Below, one piece after another: positions 12,669-25,073 of a DNA stretch of 64,000 bases (positions are counted from its first letter, which is position 1; each line of letters begins with the position of its first letter). The DNA lies in the NCBI GenBank assembly GCA_036785705.1, contig JAWUZG010000084.1, positions 10,925,501 to 10,989,500 on the forward strand. Direction: 5' to 3'. The DNA comes from Acanthornis magna. Taxonomy: Eukaryota; Chordata; Aves; Passeriformes; Acanthizidae. Below the pieces are notes generated by a model. The model searched no databases and was not told the DNA's origin. It saw only the letters and a program-made list of their open reading frames with translations. The position numbers and the translations under genes are program-made.

Positions 12669-14182
12669 AATTAACTATAAATGAACTATGAAAACAAATC
12701 ATTCTGCTGCAATTTTCCACTGATATTACTTTACAGTTTTAGTACATTTAGGAAAAGCAATATAGATTCAAAAAAAGAGTTACAACTTATTTATATACTG
12801 ATCCTTAAATTATGCCCTTTCCTCTTTTACCAGGCCCTCCTTATAAGATATTTCTTGCTTATTCTGCCATGCTACACTGAAGCTGGAACCATCCTTCTGA
12901 CTGTGGCATCATAGTATGGTTTCACAGTTGATACTGAAGATAATTTCATTCTGAGACTATTTACTGAAATCTGTGGGGGAGGAGAGAAAAGTCAAGTTTC
13001 TTGTATTCTTTACTATAAAGCAAACAGCTTCTGATGTTTATATAAATGGTGATATTGAGATATTTTGTGCTTTTTCAGTAGTTACTGATTTCTTTTTTTC
13101 ATAATTTCCTCCCTGTGCAAACACTACTGTATTTCTTTAGAAAGATTAAACACCAAGGATTTATGCATTCATTAAGGACCCTGTTTTTCACCCGTTTGAA
13201 GAAATAAGAGATGGTGTGCTTTAAATATGGACTATGCAGTTTGCTCTGAAAATGTTTTTTAAGCAACACACAGAGGTAATTGTGGAGAAGCTCTGCACTT
13301 TGGGGGGGGATCTACTCCATACTTTTTGAAATTCCCTTGATAAAGTCTTATGCCAACAGTCTGTCAAATTATTTAACACAGAAAATCTGCTAAGAGATAT
13401 TTTTTGAAATATGTTAACTAAGAGTATGCATTCTGCAAGTTGGGGGGGTTTCAGTACATATTTACAGGGCAAAGAAATTAAAAATTACAATGCTCTGAGC
13501 TAAACACAAACAGCAAAACATATATTTTGCCTCACTGTAATGTAGTTATCTTAAGAAACAGAAATCATTTAGCTAAGACATTTGTGCATTCACATCAGGG
13601 CTGGGTTCTGAAGCACTAAGAGGGAGCTGGAGTGGGCAGCAAACTGAGTATCTGAGTTGATGGCAAAGGCAAGTCCCCTGTGCTGCAAAAAGCAGGCAGT
13701 AAACATCTTGTTTGTACTCCACACTTTACAGCAGAAGAGTCATGTGGAAATTAGGTTTTCCACCATTACAGATTGCAGGCTACAGTCATACCCATCCATT
13801 TTAATGTTGTTTACCATTTAAATAGCTAGGGCCATATTGTACAGTAAGGGTTTGGAGCTGAAGTCTTTCCAGGCTGAGTGGAGCAGAGCGTGGTCCTGGG
13901 GTTTTTTGTGTAGCAGTATGGTAGTAGGTGGTGGAAGTGGTGAAGAAACCAATTTTTTTGGCATGAAAAACACAGAAACCTACAAACTGAAATCTCAATT
14001 CAAAAGCAGTCTTCTGTGAGAAATCCTGAACCAGATATTTTTGTGTAAAGCCCCAGCTTCACTGAATTCAGTTGATAAAACATCACTTCCTTCACTAAGA
14101 GGCACCATTTCACTTTTTGTTCAAATTTCTTCCAAATTAACATTTCCCTACATAAACTATTTAAGGCAACAATTTCTTTCCC

Positions 14183-14185
<3 letters not shown>

Positions 14186-14211
<26 letters not shown>
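14186..14211. repeat. T26 homopolymer
   Basis: Twenty-six consecutive T, preceded by a pyrimidine run. It could be the poly(A) tail of an old minus-strand retrocopy, but no parent sequence or target duplication was recognised. Confidence 0.9.
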
Positions 14212-14217
<6 letters not shown>

Positions 14218-16327
14218 CACCCCCCTCCCCAGTAGGAACCACTTTTTTTTGCCAGAAGCACTTTGGTCAGACCTACAAAGGAGCTGCAGACAGAAGCCAT
14301 GAACAGATGTCCTCTTGGGGAGCCTGCTGTGAGTTGGAAAGGGTTACTCCTCTCAGCTGCTCAGCACCATTCCATGCTCTGCTCATTAAGGATCACCCCC
14401 ACTGATGTGCTCATTGAACAGTTTGTATGAACACTTCCTACACGGCACAGCTTCAGGCTCAGCCTGTTATCTTGGTGCAGACCAATGACGAGTAAAACAA
14501 ATGGAGCTGATTTTTGCTTGAAACAAGCGAGGGAGCTCCTACACAAGTTGTTTTGCGAGTAGATGGAGAGGGCAGCGGCCTTTGGCAGGGAAGTACAGCA
14601 AGTAGCTAAAGACTGGAACATTTTCTGGTGACATGGCTGGATTTGGAGAAGTCTGTCCGTGGCTCAGACTAGCAGTTCCTCCAGCACGTAATGGATGCAG
14701 AGTTACCCAGACATCAGGAGGAATCTGGCTACAAGACGTCCAACTAAAAGAGCATTTGTCCCGTAAGGGGTAGCACAGACATTGAAAGCTACTAAGGAAT
14801 TACAGAAAACAGCTAGCCAACCTGAAGTTCAAAAAGAATCACAAGTAGATTAATGACAGTGTAACTTCCCTACAAAAAACCACGTTCTTATAGATTCCTG
14901 AGCATCAGCATCCTCTGACTGCTTTGCAACTCTTGGGTGTATTTTGGCCCGTGAAATCTGCCTGATGTGCTGGAACCCAACCGCCCCCACCAGACAAGCA
15001 AACAAGCAAACCTCCACGGCCACGCAATTCTTTCAGGAATTAAGAAACATTCATAGGGGTTCTCACATCTTCCTAACGACAACAAACAGTTAGTCAAGTT
15101 ACCTTTGTTAAGCAAACCAATTTTCATTGCTTTCATTCAAACGGCCTTAAAATAGAATTCTTGCCTGCTTTATTTTGTCAGATGCAAAGAAAACTGAGAA
15201 ACTGTATCCATTGTTCCTTAAAAGAGCTTATTAGTGAAACAAAGACCTTTTTTTTCCAGTGAGTGCTGTTTGTGCAGTTACTTCATGACATTTATTTGGA
15301 TTCCGTCCCAGGGGAAAAAGGCCAAATTCAGTTTCAGCATTTGCCTACTACAGCATAAACAGTCATTAGTTAACAGATCTTTTTTGGCGGTCTTTATGTA
15401 GCCTCCAACATCAAAGCACGTGATATCCATGAAATAATCAAAGCAACATATGTACACTGAAGCACTGTACGTACATTATTTTTCAGTAGCCTAGCAATCC
15501 TCAGAAATTTGAAGAGGTTCTCCTAGGCCTTGAGCCAAAGCTCTTGGAAGCTGATGCTTTTTTTTTTTTTCTCTTTTGACTTCAATAGATGCCGAGTCTG
15601 GTCATCAGATAATCACTGCCATGTTAATGGCAAACTACTTTCCATTTTTGTATTAATTTCCTGCTCAAGGAAAATACAGGACTGAAAGCACTGGAGAATG
15701 AAATAATTTGCCCTGTTTCTACACAGGACAGAGAAAGCCTGGGTAACAGCAGCCAGATTCCCCCTTAGGGCTTCACTGATTCATCCTAACCGTGGCATGG
15801 AAGAGTGAGTGGATACTTCCTTTGCCACAGCTTTTCCCCTTACGAAGGGCAGTATTAGCAGTACAAAAAACTGCAAAAATCATGGTGGTTTTTGTGCTGT
15901 GTCCACTAGAATTGGGAACAAGGCCAAATTATATTTTTCTCCAATGCCAAGCTGCTGGCAGTTGTTTCTCCTCTAGGCGCAAATTTTTAGGGAAATGCTA
16001 GCTATCTCATACCTGACTTTGCCTCCCATTTTTCTACATCCCCCCACATTACTGGCACTGCCTGTACTTTCAGGTCTTGTGTGACATCACAGTCAGTCAT
16101 CACAGTCATCCTTCAAAGCAGAAAAAAAAAATCCTCCAATACTAACAAAGCAATGCATTTACCAACCCCTCCTGACATGAACAAGTGACATTATTTGACG
16201 TAAGTCAGGGGGGATAACCTTTTCCTGCTTTTAGTATCAGAGATTCCCTCTGCTCTTGCTCTGCATTTGGTCTTGGGCACTGCTGAGATCTGGCTTTTGA
16301 ACACCACAGAAGTGTATCTATAAAGCA

Positions 16328-16916
16328 GCAGGCCAGCAGGTCAAGGGAGGTGATCCTGTCCCTCTGCTCTGCTCTGGTGAGAGCTCACCAGGAGGACTGC
16401 ATCCAGCCCTGGGGTCCCCAGCACAGGAAGGACATGGATCTGCTGGAGCAAGTCCAGAGCAGGTCCACCAAGATGATCAGTGGGCTGGAGCACCTCTCCT
16501 ATGAGGAAAGGCTGAGAGAATTGGGACTGTTCAGCCTGGAGAAGAAAAGGCTTGGGGTGACCTAACTGCAGCCTTCCAGGAGCTGAAGGGAGCCTACAGG
16601 AAAGGCGGAGAGGGACTGTTTACAAAAGCATGCACTGACAGGACAAGGGGAAATGGCTTCTAACTGAAAGAGAGCAGGTTTGGGTTAGATACTAGGGAGA
16701 AAATTGTTTACTCTGAGGGTGGTGAGGCACTGGCACAGGCTGCACAGAGAAGCTGTGCGTGCCCCATTCCTGCTAGTATTCAAGACCAGGTTGGATGGGG
16801 CTTTAAGCAACCTGGTCTAGTGGGAAGATGTCCCTGACCATGGCAGGCGGTTGGAACTGGATGATCTTTAAGGTCCCTTCCAACCCCACCCATTCAATAA
16901 TTCTGTGATTCTATGA
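16328..16916 (+). repeat. CR1 LINE, ORF2 3' end plus 3' UTR
   Basis: At about 590 bp this is the longest young CR1 here. It begins in the ORF2 C-terminal coding part, where one frame still reads [20 protein letters not shown]. It then continues through the GACAGGACAAGGGGAAATGG and AGGTTGGATGGGGC blocks to the terminus TTCTGTGATTCTATGA. It is 5' truncated, has an intact 3' end, and is antisense to KCNQ1. The open frame starting at 16350 is this element's remnant, not a host gene. Confidence 0.95.
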
Positions 16917-17439
16917 AAAGTTCACTGTCTGGAATGGCTGCGAATACATGACATGATTTGATTAAATGAAATCTATTTTAATGAAAGAACTTTGCAATGT
17001 GTACTGGCAAAGAGGCACAGCAGACAAGTTTTGTTGAAGCTGAAAGAGGTGGTGGAGTTGTCTTGGGAGGAACATAGATACTTTTGGAGCGTGAAACCTA
17101 AAACTAAAACCCCATAAGAATCGATGATAAGTAGTTTATTGTTAGCTGAATAAAAACAGAGTTCTGAAAGAGAGTAGGACAGAGCAGGAGAGTAAGTGCA
17201 CCGGTAAAGGACTGCAACAGGGTTTAAACTTTACAAGAAGCAACTGATGGAATAAAGACAGTATTCAAATATATAAAATCCATGAAGGTCAAACATCGAA
17301 ACATAATTAATTTTAAAATAAAAGAAATTTGAGACATACTTGAAGGTTGAAAATAAAATGAATTTAGTGGAACTATTAAAGGCAAGATCCAAATCCCACT
17401 GAAGCTGGTGGAAAGACAATCATTGACTCCTACAGTGTT

Positions 17440-17720
17440 GGACCAGGACCAAAGAGAACAACAAAGAAATTTCCAATGACTGAAAAAGTATCAAGAAAAT
17501 CTCAGTGGTTTCTTCACATCTGTGTTTGATAACAAAGAACACTGGCGACATTCATGAAGGATGCATTTCTGGGTACTAATGAGGACAAAGTAAAGGAATC
17601 TGTGAAGTAACCTAGTACAGGAACAAAATAAAGACAGATAATAAGTAGTAATGGCTTATACCCACAGATGAAGCACAGCATTTTTGGAGTTTATCTGTGC
17701 ACATAATTTTTCCTGCCATG
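17440..17720 (+). pseudogene. Probable ancient LINE reverse transcriptase relic (N-terminal part)
   Basis: One plus-strand frame reads LSGFFTSVFDNKEH at 17501-17542, close to the NxFFxSVFTNKE motif that precedes the reverse transcriptase core in CR1- and L2-type LINEs. About 110 bp on, another frame reads NGLYPQMK at about 17650-17673, like the PDGIHPRML block that follows in the same families. The spacing and order fit, but frameshifts are required and much of the rest is unrecognisable. No 3' end is visible. It is antisense to KCNQ1. Confidence 0.5.
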
Positions 17721-19785
17721 TTGAAGAAAGTCTTAGGAATTGGTACTCTAGAGCATCTCTGAGCACACTGGGCACCTAATAATTGAATGTCAGTTGCTAA
17801 AAATCAAATAGAAGGCTAATATTTTTAATTAATTTCTCTTTTTATAGTATTTTTATATATTTTTGCCAAATATTAGTAAATGAAATTGACATTTTCAGCT
17901 ATTACTTTTAGAAATACTCCCTGCAGTCTAATAAGACACAAAGTATTTGCACTGAAGGTCTGGACTCTCTTGTGTTTCTGATTACATTCATAAACAAAAA
18001 AAAAAAAGTCATACCAACAATAAACAAGATAAAATATTTCTGAATATGAAATACCATGTGTATTTCCCATAAAGCACACTCACTGGATTTAAATATGTCA
18101 TTATCAGTAAGAGCTCAGGCATGTCTGAACAAAATACTTGGTATCTTTGTGTACAAACATGCCCACTGGCAATCCATGGTTCCTTGTCTCAACACATCCT
18201 TAGGAATTGCAATGAATTGGAGCAGTATAATTTTCTAGGCTATCACCTAAATTATTCTTTCTTGTATGGTGGGCTATTCCTTTGTTCCCACTGTCACAGC
18301 TGAATGCAAAAGTCTGGACTGGTGAATAACTGGGGGTTAACTGCAAATTCCTAAGGGTATTTTGTACACTAGTTTGCTGTTAATTGTTTTTTACCTGCCA
18401 TGCCTTTTCCAGCTGGAGAAGGGGGGAAAGACAGGACAGATGCCAGTAAATCTGCATATGTACTACAGTGGAAGAAATAAAGTGGCATTCGCAAAGTCAG
18501 ATGCTAAGGCTGTTTAGGAGGAAACCTTCAGTATGTTCTTCCTTTGGGTAAAGCAGAAAAAACCAGACCAGGCAGACACATACACATGCAGAGCTACTCT
18601 ACGAGCCCAAACTGGCTGCAATTCTTCCATCAGTCAGACCCTGTGAAATCTGCTATAATCTCATGACCCAGCTGTGAACTGTTCCCTTAAAAAGCAATTC
18701 CTCTGGGTATTGGGTTTCTGATTATCCAAGAGAGCCAGATGCAAACAGAAGACCTGCAAGACATATTTCAGGTGCCATTGAAATGCAAATACATATAAGG
18801 TATATTCTTTCTGCTCTTTCTGGAGTAGTTCAAAGTAGTTTCATTTGCAATGCAAATTTATTATGAGAAAATGTTGTGCTCTGAAGTTAGAAAGAGGTAA
18901 CTCTTACGTGTCTCCAGACTTTATCCTGATTTCTGCCTGCTAAGAACCAGGAAGACTTTAGACTGCTGTGGTTGCACAGATAGGGTTGCAAAAATGCCCT
19001 GCAGTACAAGCTCCTACACTTCAGTCTGAGCTGCTTTAAATGTCCAAAAAGATGTAGCCTCTGGCTCTCCATCGTTTCCTCTGGGAGACAAGTTCTATTA
19101 TGTCAGAGCTTTTCTCCCTGTTCTGTAATACATAGCCCCTACTGATATTTAATGATATAAACCACAACAGATGGCTGGCAGAGCATTGTGGTAAGTTAAT
19201 AGCAACTCTTCTAGGCATTTAGAAGCTTGAAAAATCTTGGAAGAAACCTCTAGTGTGGATTGTAACTAAAAGAAAAGGGAGCCACAGAGATTACATTAGA
19301 GATATTTTTGTCCTACTTGAAATGTAGGACCTGTCACTGGCACCAAAAAATTAAGAAAGATTTTATTAATAAACTGAGAGTCAAGGAAAACCCCTCCCTA
19401 TCCATAAACTTTTGGCCTGCTTTCACAAAAAAACTCACAAAACCAAAACCAACCTCCCTCCCTGCAACATTTTGTATATGCTGCTCTTTCAAAGAAAAGC
19501 AGAGTAGCAGGTGATGGTATTTCATGGTGTCACATGTCCTGTCTGCAAATTCCCGAGGGAACCTCCCAGTTTGGGATTCCAACAGGGCGCAGTGTCCATT
19601 ACTGACTGGCTGACTGTGCAGATTTGGCAGGTGCCCGGTACAGGTGTGGGGCTGGATAGGATACCTGAGTGAAGAGGCACATCACTCAATCTGACCTCGA
19701 GACAAAGGCTTCCAACACATTTGCTCTACAGAGATGAAGTTCAATGTCTCTGAAACCCTTCTCTTGAACTCTGACATTAACCTCT

Positions 19786-19895
19786 AAAGGCATTTAAGTG
19801 CTCCACTCCCACTGACTTCAACAACATTTAAATACCTCTCTCAGTACCTGCTCAACACCTACTTGCCTGAATAATTTAAAACCTGATCCCAAGCA
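19786..19895. repeat. Possible ancient amniote interspersed repeat
   Basis: CCACTGACTTCAACAACATTTAAATACCTC, read in parts as CCCACTGACTTCAACA and TTTAAATACCTCT, resembles a motif (TCCCATTGACTTCAATGGGA then CACCTAAATACC) I associate with old repeats common in turtles and crocodiles. I cannot name the family and the similarity is short. Confidence 0.3.
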
Positions 19896-19959
19896 CCATT
19901 TACGCCTTTTTGTCTTCCCAGCTGTTCCAAAATCCCGATATTTCACTTTCTTTAGGCCA

Positions 19960-20225
19960 CAGCTACCAAAAATGAAGCACAGATTTTGCAAACCCTTTCC
20001 CCTTTGCTGCTCACGTTCCCTGGCTGTGAACGAGGACAGTGATGTACGACGTGCTTTGGCTGATGACACCCCAGCCCGCGCAGCTCCGCCAGCAACTCGC
20101 CACCGCCCCGGCTCAGCCCACTGCACAGAGTGCTACTGGATTTTCCTCCGTGGAAAACAAACAGTGCCCCCGAGCTGTGCCCCCGTCCCCAGCAGCGATG
20201 CTGGGGAAACACATAATGCCGAAGC
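19960..20225. promoter_or_regulatory. CpG-rich patch in intron 15
   Basis: By hand count, 20041-20220 contains 68 C, 45 G and 12 CpG, giving 63 percent GC and an observed/expected CpG ratio near 0.7. Two more CpGs lie at 20031 and 20220. The surroundings are AT-rich and CpG-poor. No repeat, exon or protein family was recognised in it. It could be a regulatory element, an unannotated promoter, or chance. The function is unknown. Confidence 0.4.
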
Positions 20226-23200
20226 TCAAGCTACAGGAGCTTGAGGCTGAGTTTTTGTCATAACTTGCATTGTATAACGGGGTCTGGAGAGCTGCTGATT
20301 TCTGAGCAAGAGGGTATTAAATAGAATTCTACAGCTTAAGGGCCAGGGGACAACGACTTCTGTGAGATTTTAATGAATAGACATTACGGCTCAGACTATA
20401 AATAAGTCACTTAGAGGACTGGTATGTATACACACTTGTGTAACATTCCTGTTGGTTTTATTTCCTGCAGTTATGGCCTCTGGGTGAAATGACAGCTCCC
20501 AGTTATGGGGAGGGGACTGGCTTGGACAAGCACCCTCTCCCAAGGTGGCAGCTCTCCACGCAGGCTTGGCACATGAAAAGGGATGGGCTAAACTCAAGCA
20601 CATGGAAGTTTAAAAAAAAACCCACTACAATACTTCAGTACTTTCAAAACTTCACAGGGTTTATAAAAGGAAATATGAAATGCTTGTCTATATTAAGGTC
20701 ACTTATATAGAGCTGCATTTACTTTGTAAATCTATCACCTCTCTTTTTTCCCCCACCCAGTCCTCTCCATTCACGCCAGGGGCCTTTAATTCTTTCCTTA
20801 TAGACTTAAAAGTACTGTTTTGATGTCTGGCATAGTCTTCTGGCACCTCATCCTACCTTAAAGTTCTGTTAGGGGAAGCTGGAAGGATTTCCAGGTAAAA
20901 ACCAAGGAAGTTCCTTTCTATAAAAATCTACTTTTAAATTCCAAATTTCAGAAAAGTAGCAAAACTTGTTACATATGGGTTTAGATGCCAGGTCCACACC
21001 AGAGGCTGGAGGACTGTTGAGTCTGAGCCTTCTCCTTGGAGCCTTTTCCTTCCCAAGTTACCACCTGAGCTAGAATAATGTCCCAGAGATGAGTGAGTAA
21101 AGCTTATCTTTATACTTTGATAGACCTTTCCTCCTTGTTAGTGCTGAACCCAAAAGTCTAGGTCATGGAGGAATACCCAAATCAAATAGCAAATGAGTTG
21201 GCAAGGGAACGTAGAAATGATCACGCCAGGAAAAAAGATGCAACTTTAACACATTTGTCAGTTGGTTTTATGACTTTCTTGTTCCTGGGTACACCAAAGT
21301 ATGGACAAAACACTTGTTTTGGGAGAGATTTGAAAGAGAAACAGTGATGGATCAGTAAATACATAGCGCTTAATATAAAGTACATTACGGTGCTTTTCCA
21401 AAATATGCCTGAATTTTTATATGTTCAGCTTTGTGATCTATTGTAAGCAGTTGAATTAAACAGGAATTTTGCCAGTGATGTATGACTGACTAGGGCTTGA
21501 CCATAGCTTTGTCACACATTATTAAAGTCCAAGTTTCTAAAGTATGGTTTCTTGTGCCTTTCAACATCAACATAGCCTGAAGGAGTTTCCTTGTACTGTA
21601 TTTCTTTTTACCACTGACTTCTAACACTTTCCTGTTTATCTAAAATTTTTTGGAGAATATGTACTGAGTATCTCTGAGTCTTCCTAGAGCTGTGACTGAC
21701 AAATCTACAAAGAAGTCTAAAACCAGCCTGGACTCCATGAGAGTTACACACCAGCTGGGAAATTTTTCTGTGTCTTGTTATTGCCAAATGTAGGTGCAGT
21801 GCTACAAAATATTTAGTCTCTTTCATTTTTATGTTAATCTAATAGATGCCAGCACCCATTTACTCTTAATCTAAAAATAAAATTCATTCACACAGGACAA
21901 AAATATTCTCACTGTTATCATGATGTAAAATGCCTTTGCCTTCAGAAACTCTGAGCTGCTAATGAATGCAGCAGTACAGATTTAAAGCTAGCTTAAGAAG
22001 AATGAACAGCAGCAAGTATTTTGCTTTAGTATTAGCAAAGAAAGTGTTGTTTTCTTGGTTGCACAGACAGGCAACATGAAAAAAAGGGAGATCATCCTCC
22101 TAGAAAGTCAAGGCATGCTTGGCACACTGCACAGCAGGGCTCATCTATAAGAAGATAAAAAAGAAGATAAAATAACAATGCTAAAAGTACAGAATAATGT
22201 TCATTTTTTCAATTTTAAACAAGAAAGTGAACTGCGTCAAGCTAGGAGATCAATGAATAAACGTAACTTTTTTCAGTAACATGCAAAAATCACTCAGGCA
22301 AATTAAAAATCTTTCAGAACTAAAGATTATTCTCAGAGAAACTGTGAGCTGAGGGAGCTTCTCTGGAGCAAACTCAGCATCGCCACCTGAAGCTAGATTT
22401 AACAAAAACACAACCTCTGCATGCGGTAGGTAGGGCCAGCCTTAGTTTCTTGAGTGGTCTCTTTGATGTTACTAATTGTATGCTGTATTTCAGAATTCAG
22501 AATAAAATGGTGGCCAGTTGGCTCTTTGGTGAGGTATTATTCATAAGCAAATGGGGAGGTTACTGTGAGGATGTGCTGCCTGTGGCTGAAGTTAAACACA
22601 CCAAAATGACTGTTCTGGTTTCTAATTTGAGCAACACAGCAATTACTTCTCTCTGACCTACCTGGAAACAAAACAGAAGGGTTCATCCCCTCCTTTCATT
22701 GACCAGACAAGTTTAGTCACACGTTTTACTTATCCTATCATCACCACATAATTGCTTACAAATCTTCAAAATTAGCCTGATACTCTGACAGACTTAATAT
22801 GGAAATCTTAACAAAAATACATTATAGAGTTGCTGTCTTCATCCAAATTAAACAAAACATAACCTCACTTTAGGGTCTTCATATTCCCTTAATGTTAATG
22901 CAAAATTGCTTTTCAAAACAATCTTTTATTCAATTGACTGCTATATTGTTTGAGTGCAGGATGAGCAGGAAAGTGCTGCTAAATGCAGAAAAAATGTCAG
23001 CTTAATTTGGTTTCTAGTATGCACATTACTTGTCTGCTCCTGAAGTAAGCAATGCTGATGTCAAGATATGCAACTCTGATGTCCCAAGCCTGGAGTTTCA
23101 GAAGGACCCAGAGATACTGAAGGACCTCTTCTTGAGGTACTGTTCCCTCAGAACGCAGGCTGCCATTGTTTCTAACTTTCTCCTAGCGTTCGATCTCCTC

Positions 23201-24107
23201 AAACTGCAGTTATCAGCTGCTGGGGCCCACCTGAGATGTTTCTACTGCAACCTGCCCAGCCTTACCCAACGTGGATGTGTGCCAGAGGCTGTCTGCTGAG
23301 TGCTAGGCGAGGTTGAATTGTGTGCAGGCCAGTGCTGCATTTTGAATTTAGAGGTGGCACTTCCAATGCAAAGCAGAGATCTCATCATAGCCCATGAGGT
23401 GGTGTCAGATGGCCCCATTCCTCCTACACACCTCTGCCTTCCGTGGCCATTAACAAGCCAAGCCCTTTAGACTGCTTTGGAAATCCAAGCCCTAATGCAC
23501 AGAATGACATTTATTGCCTATTTCTGACCTGACAGATTTTCTGCCTTTGTATGACTTCCTTCCAGCTTAACAGCACCTGTGTTAAAATCCTGTTCACCCA
23601 CGAATTCACACACTGTGTGTGGATATTGTCCAGAGGGCTTCCCATGAAATGCTCTCACCCTCGGCGTGTCTCACTGGTAAAAACAGTGAACTGTGATACC
23701 ATCTGACCAGTTGCTGATATGCATATTTGGTTTTCCTGGCATTAAGTGAATTTAAGTGTTCTGGGCACAGCATCAACATTCTGGCAATTTTCTTATAGTT
23801 TGGCTTTCTCAAGGACAAAAGTAGAAGAATACAGAAACTGTTTCATGGACAGAGTCACTCTGGATTCAATTCTGCAGGTTTAGACGGTACACAACCAATA
23901 AAACAGGAAACCTTTTCATACTGGTATTTCAATACATGCTTTTCTCTTTGTGTTGTTATTTTCATCTTGTGTCAGACAAAAATTTGCTACAATTCTGAAA
24001 TGCTGAAAATATTTTCTGAGGATGTGATGAAACAGAAAAAAACCCCCCAAAACAAACTGAAAATAAAATCCACACAAAGATATATAAGACAGCATTCCTC
24101 ATGGCAG

Positions 24108-24189
24108 ACTTGGCAGTGCTGGGTTAATGATTGGACTTGATGATCTTAAACATCTTTTCCAACCCTAAACAATCCTGTGGTTCTATGAA
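24108..24189 (+). repeat. CR1 LINE, short 3' end fragment
   Basis: About 80 bp correspond to the CR1 terminal region: TTGGACTTGATGATCTTAAA, a TTTTCCAACCC block and the terminus TGTGGTTCTATGA. It is strongly 5' truncated and antisense to KCNQ1. Its divergent terminal sequence suggests a different CR1 subfamily from the 16.3 kb copy. Confidence 0.85.
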
Positions 24190-25029
24190 GCAAAAGCTCT
24201 GTTTACCTACACATGCAGAGCTGAAGCTTTACAAACTAAGGGAATGTCTGCATCTTTTAAAGCCTCTCTTATAAACATCCTTTTCTAATACTGTCAAAAC
24301 ACAAAACAGACTCCAATTTTTAAATTAACTTGTCAGCATTTGTGAGATGCTAAGCTAAAGAGAAAAATACAGAAGCTGTATGTGGCCTCATACAGATTTT
24401 GTATATTCATGATGTTTTCTTTTGCTATGTTGACAGCCTCAGTCCTTCACTCCTAGTAACCACAGGAGAGATGCACCTGTAGCAACTCAGAGCCTGGAAA
24501 TCAAGCCTTTAAAAATCAACTTCAATTAATGTGCCTCCATGTCACCTGATGTACCTTGGAGGAGAAAAAAGTGGATATGAAAGTGTGTTTGTTTTCCTTT
24601 GCCATGCCTTGCAATAAGAAATTTCATTCAATATTTATCTAAGGATTTCAGTAGTAAGTAGAGAGTTTGTGGCAATCCAGTGAATGTTTTCACAGCGCTG
24701 TTGTTACTGCAGTTGTAAAGTTTCACTTATGATTGAATGTTCAGGGCTGGTAAAACCCTGTGTCTCTTTACTGCTCACAGATGTGTCAGAAAAAAATTTA
24801 CTAAATGCCTGCTTTTTATTACTGCTCTGCTGATCCTTTTTCTGTGGACATTCCAAAATGCAAGTTAAATCCGATGGTGAATGTATCTTCCAGATATTCA
24901 CATTAAAGAGCGTAATTCATGTAACATAAAACATACTACCATAACAAAGCTCTAAGATTTAAAAACAGATTTTTTGGAAGCAAGATCTAATTTCATCCCT
25001 CACAAATGTTCTCAATTCAATTATTGAAA

Positions 25030-25073
25030 TAAATATATACTTATATATACGTGTGCGTGTGTGTGTGTGTGTT
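25030..25073. repeat. TA/TG dinucleotide repeat
   Basis: An alternating TA stretch (ATATATAC) runs into a GT repeat of about 11 units with one GC interruption. Confidence 0.9.

Noticed and set aside
14186..14211. T26 tract as the tail of a processed pseudogene
   Set aside because: No parent coding sequence or target-site duplication was found next to it. The T22 (45489) and A21 (26848) tracts likewise have none.
16350..16565. Apparent small protein ending in an [18 protein letters not shown] sequence
   Set aside because: It is the C-terminal part of the CR1 ORF2, not a host gene. The same applies to the frame at 29005-29343.
19818..20212. Minus-strand open frames over the CpG-rich patch as the missing KCNQ1 last exon
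   Set aside because: The translations contain neither the coiled-coil continuation nor the C-terminal tail of Kv7.1.
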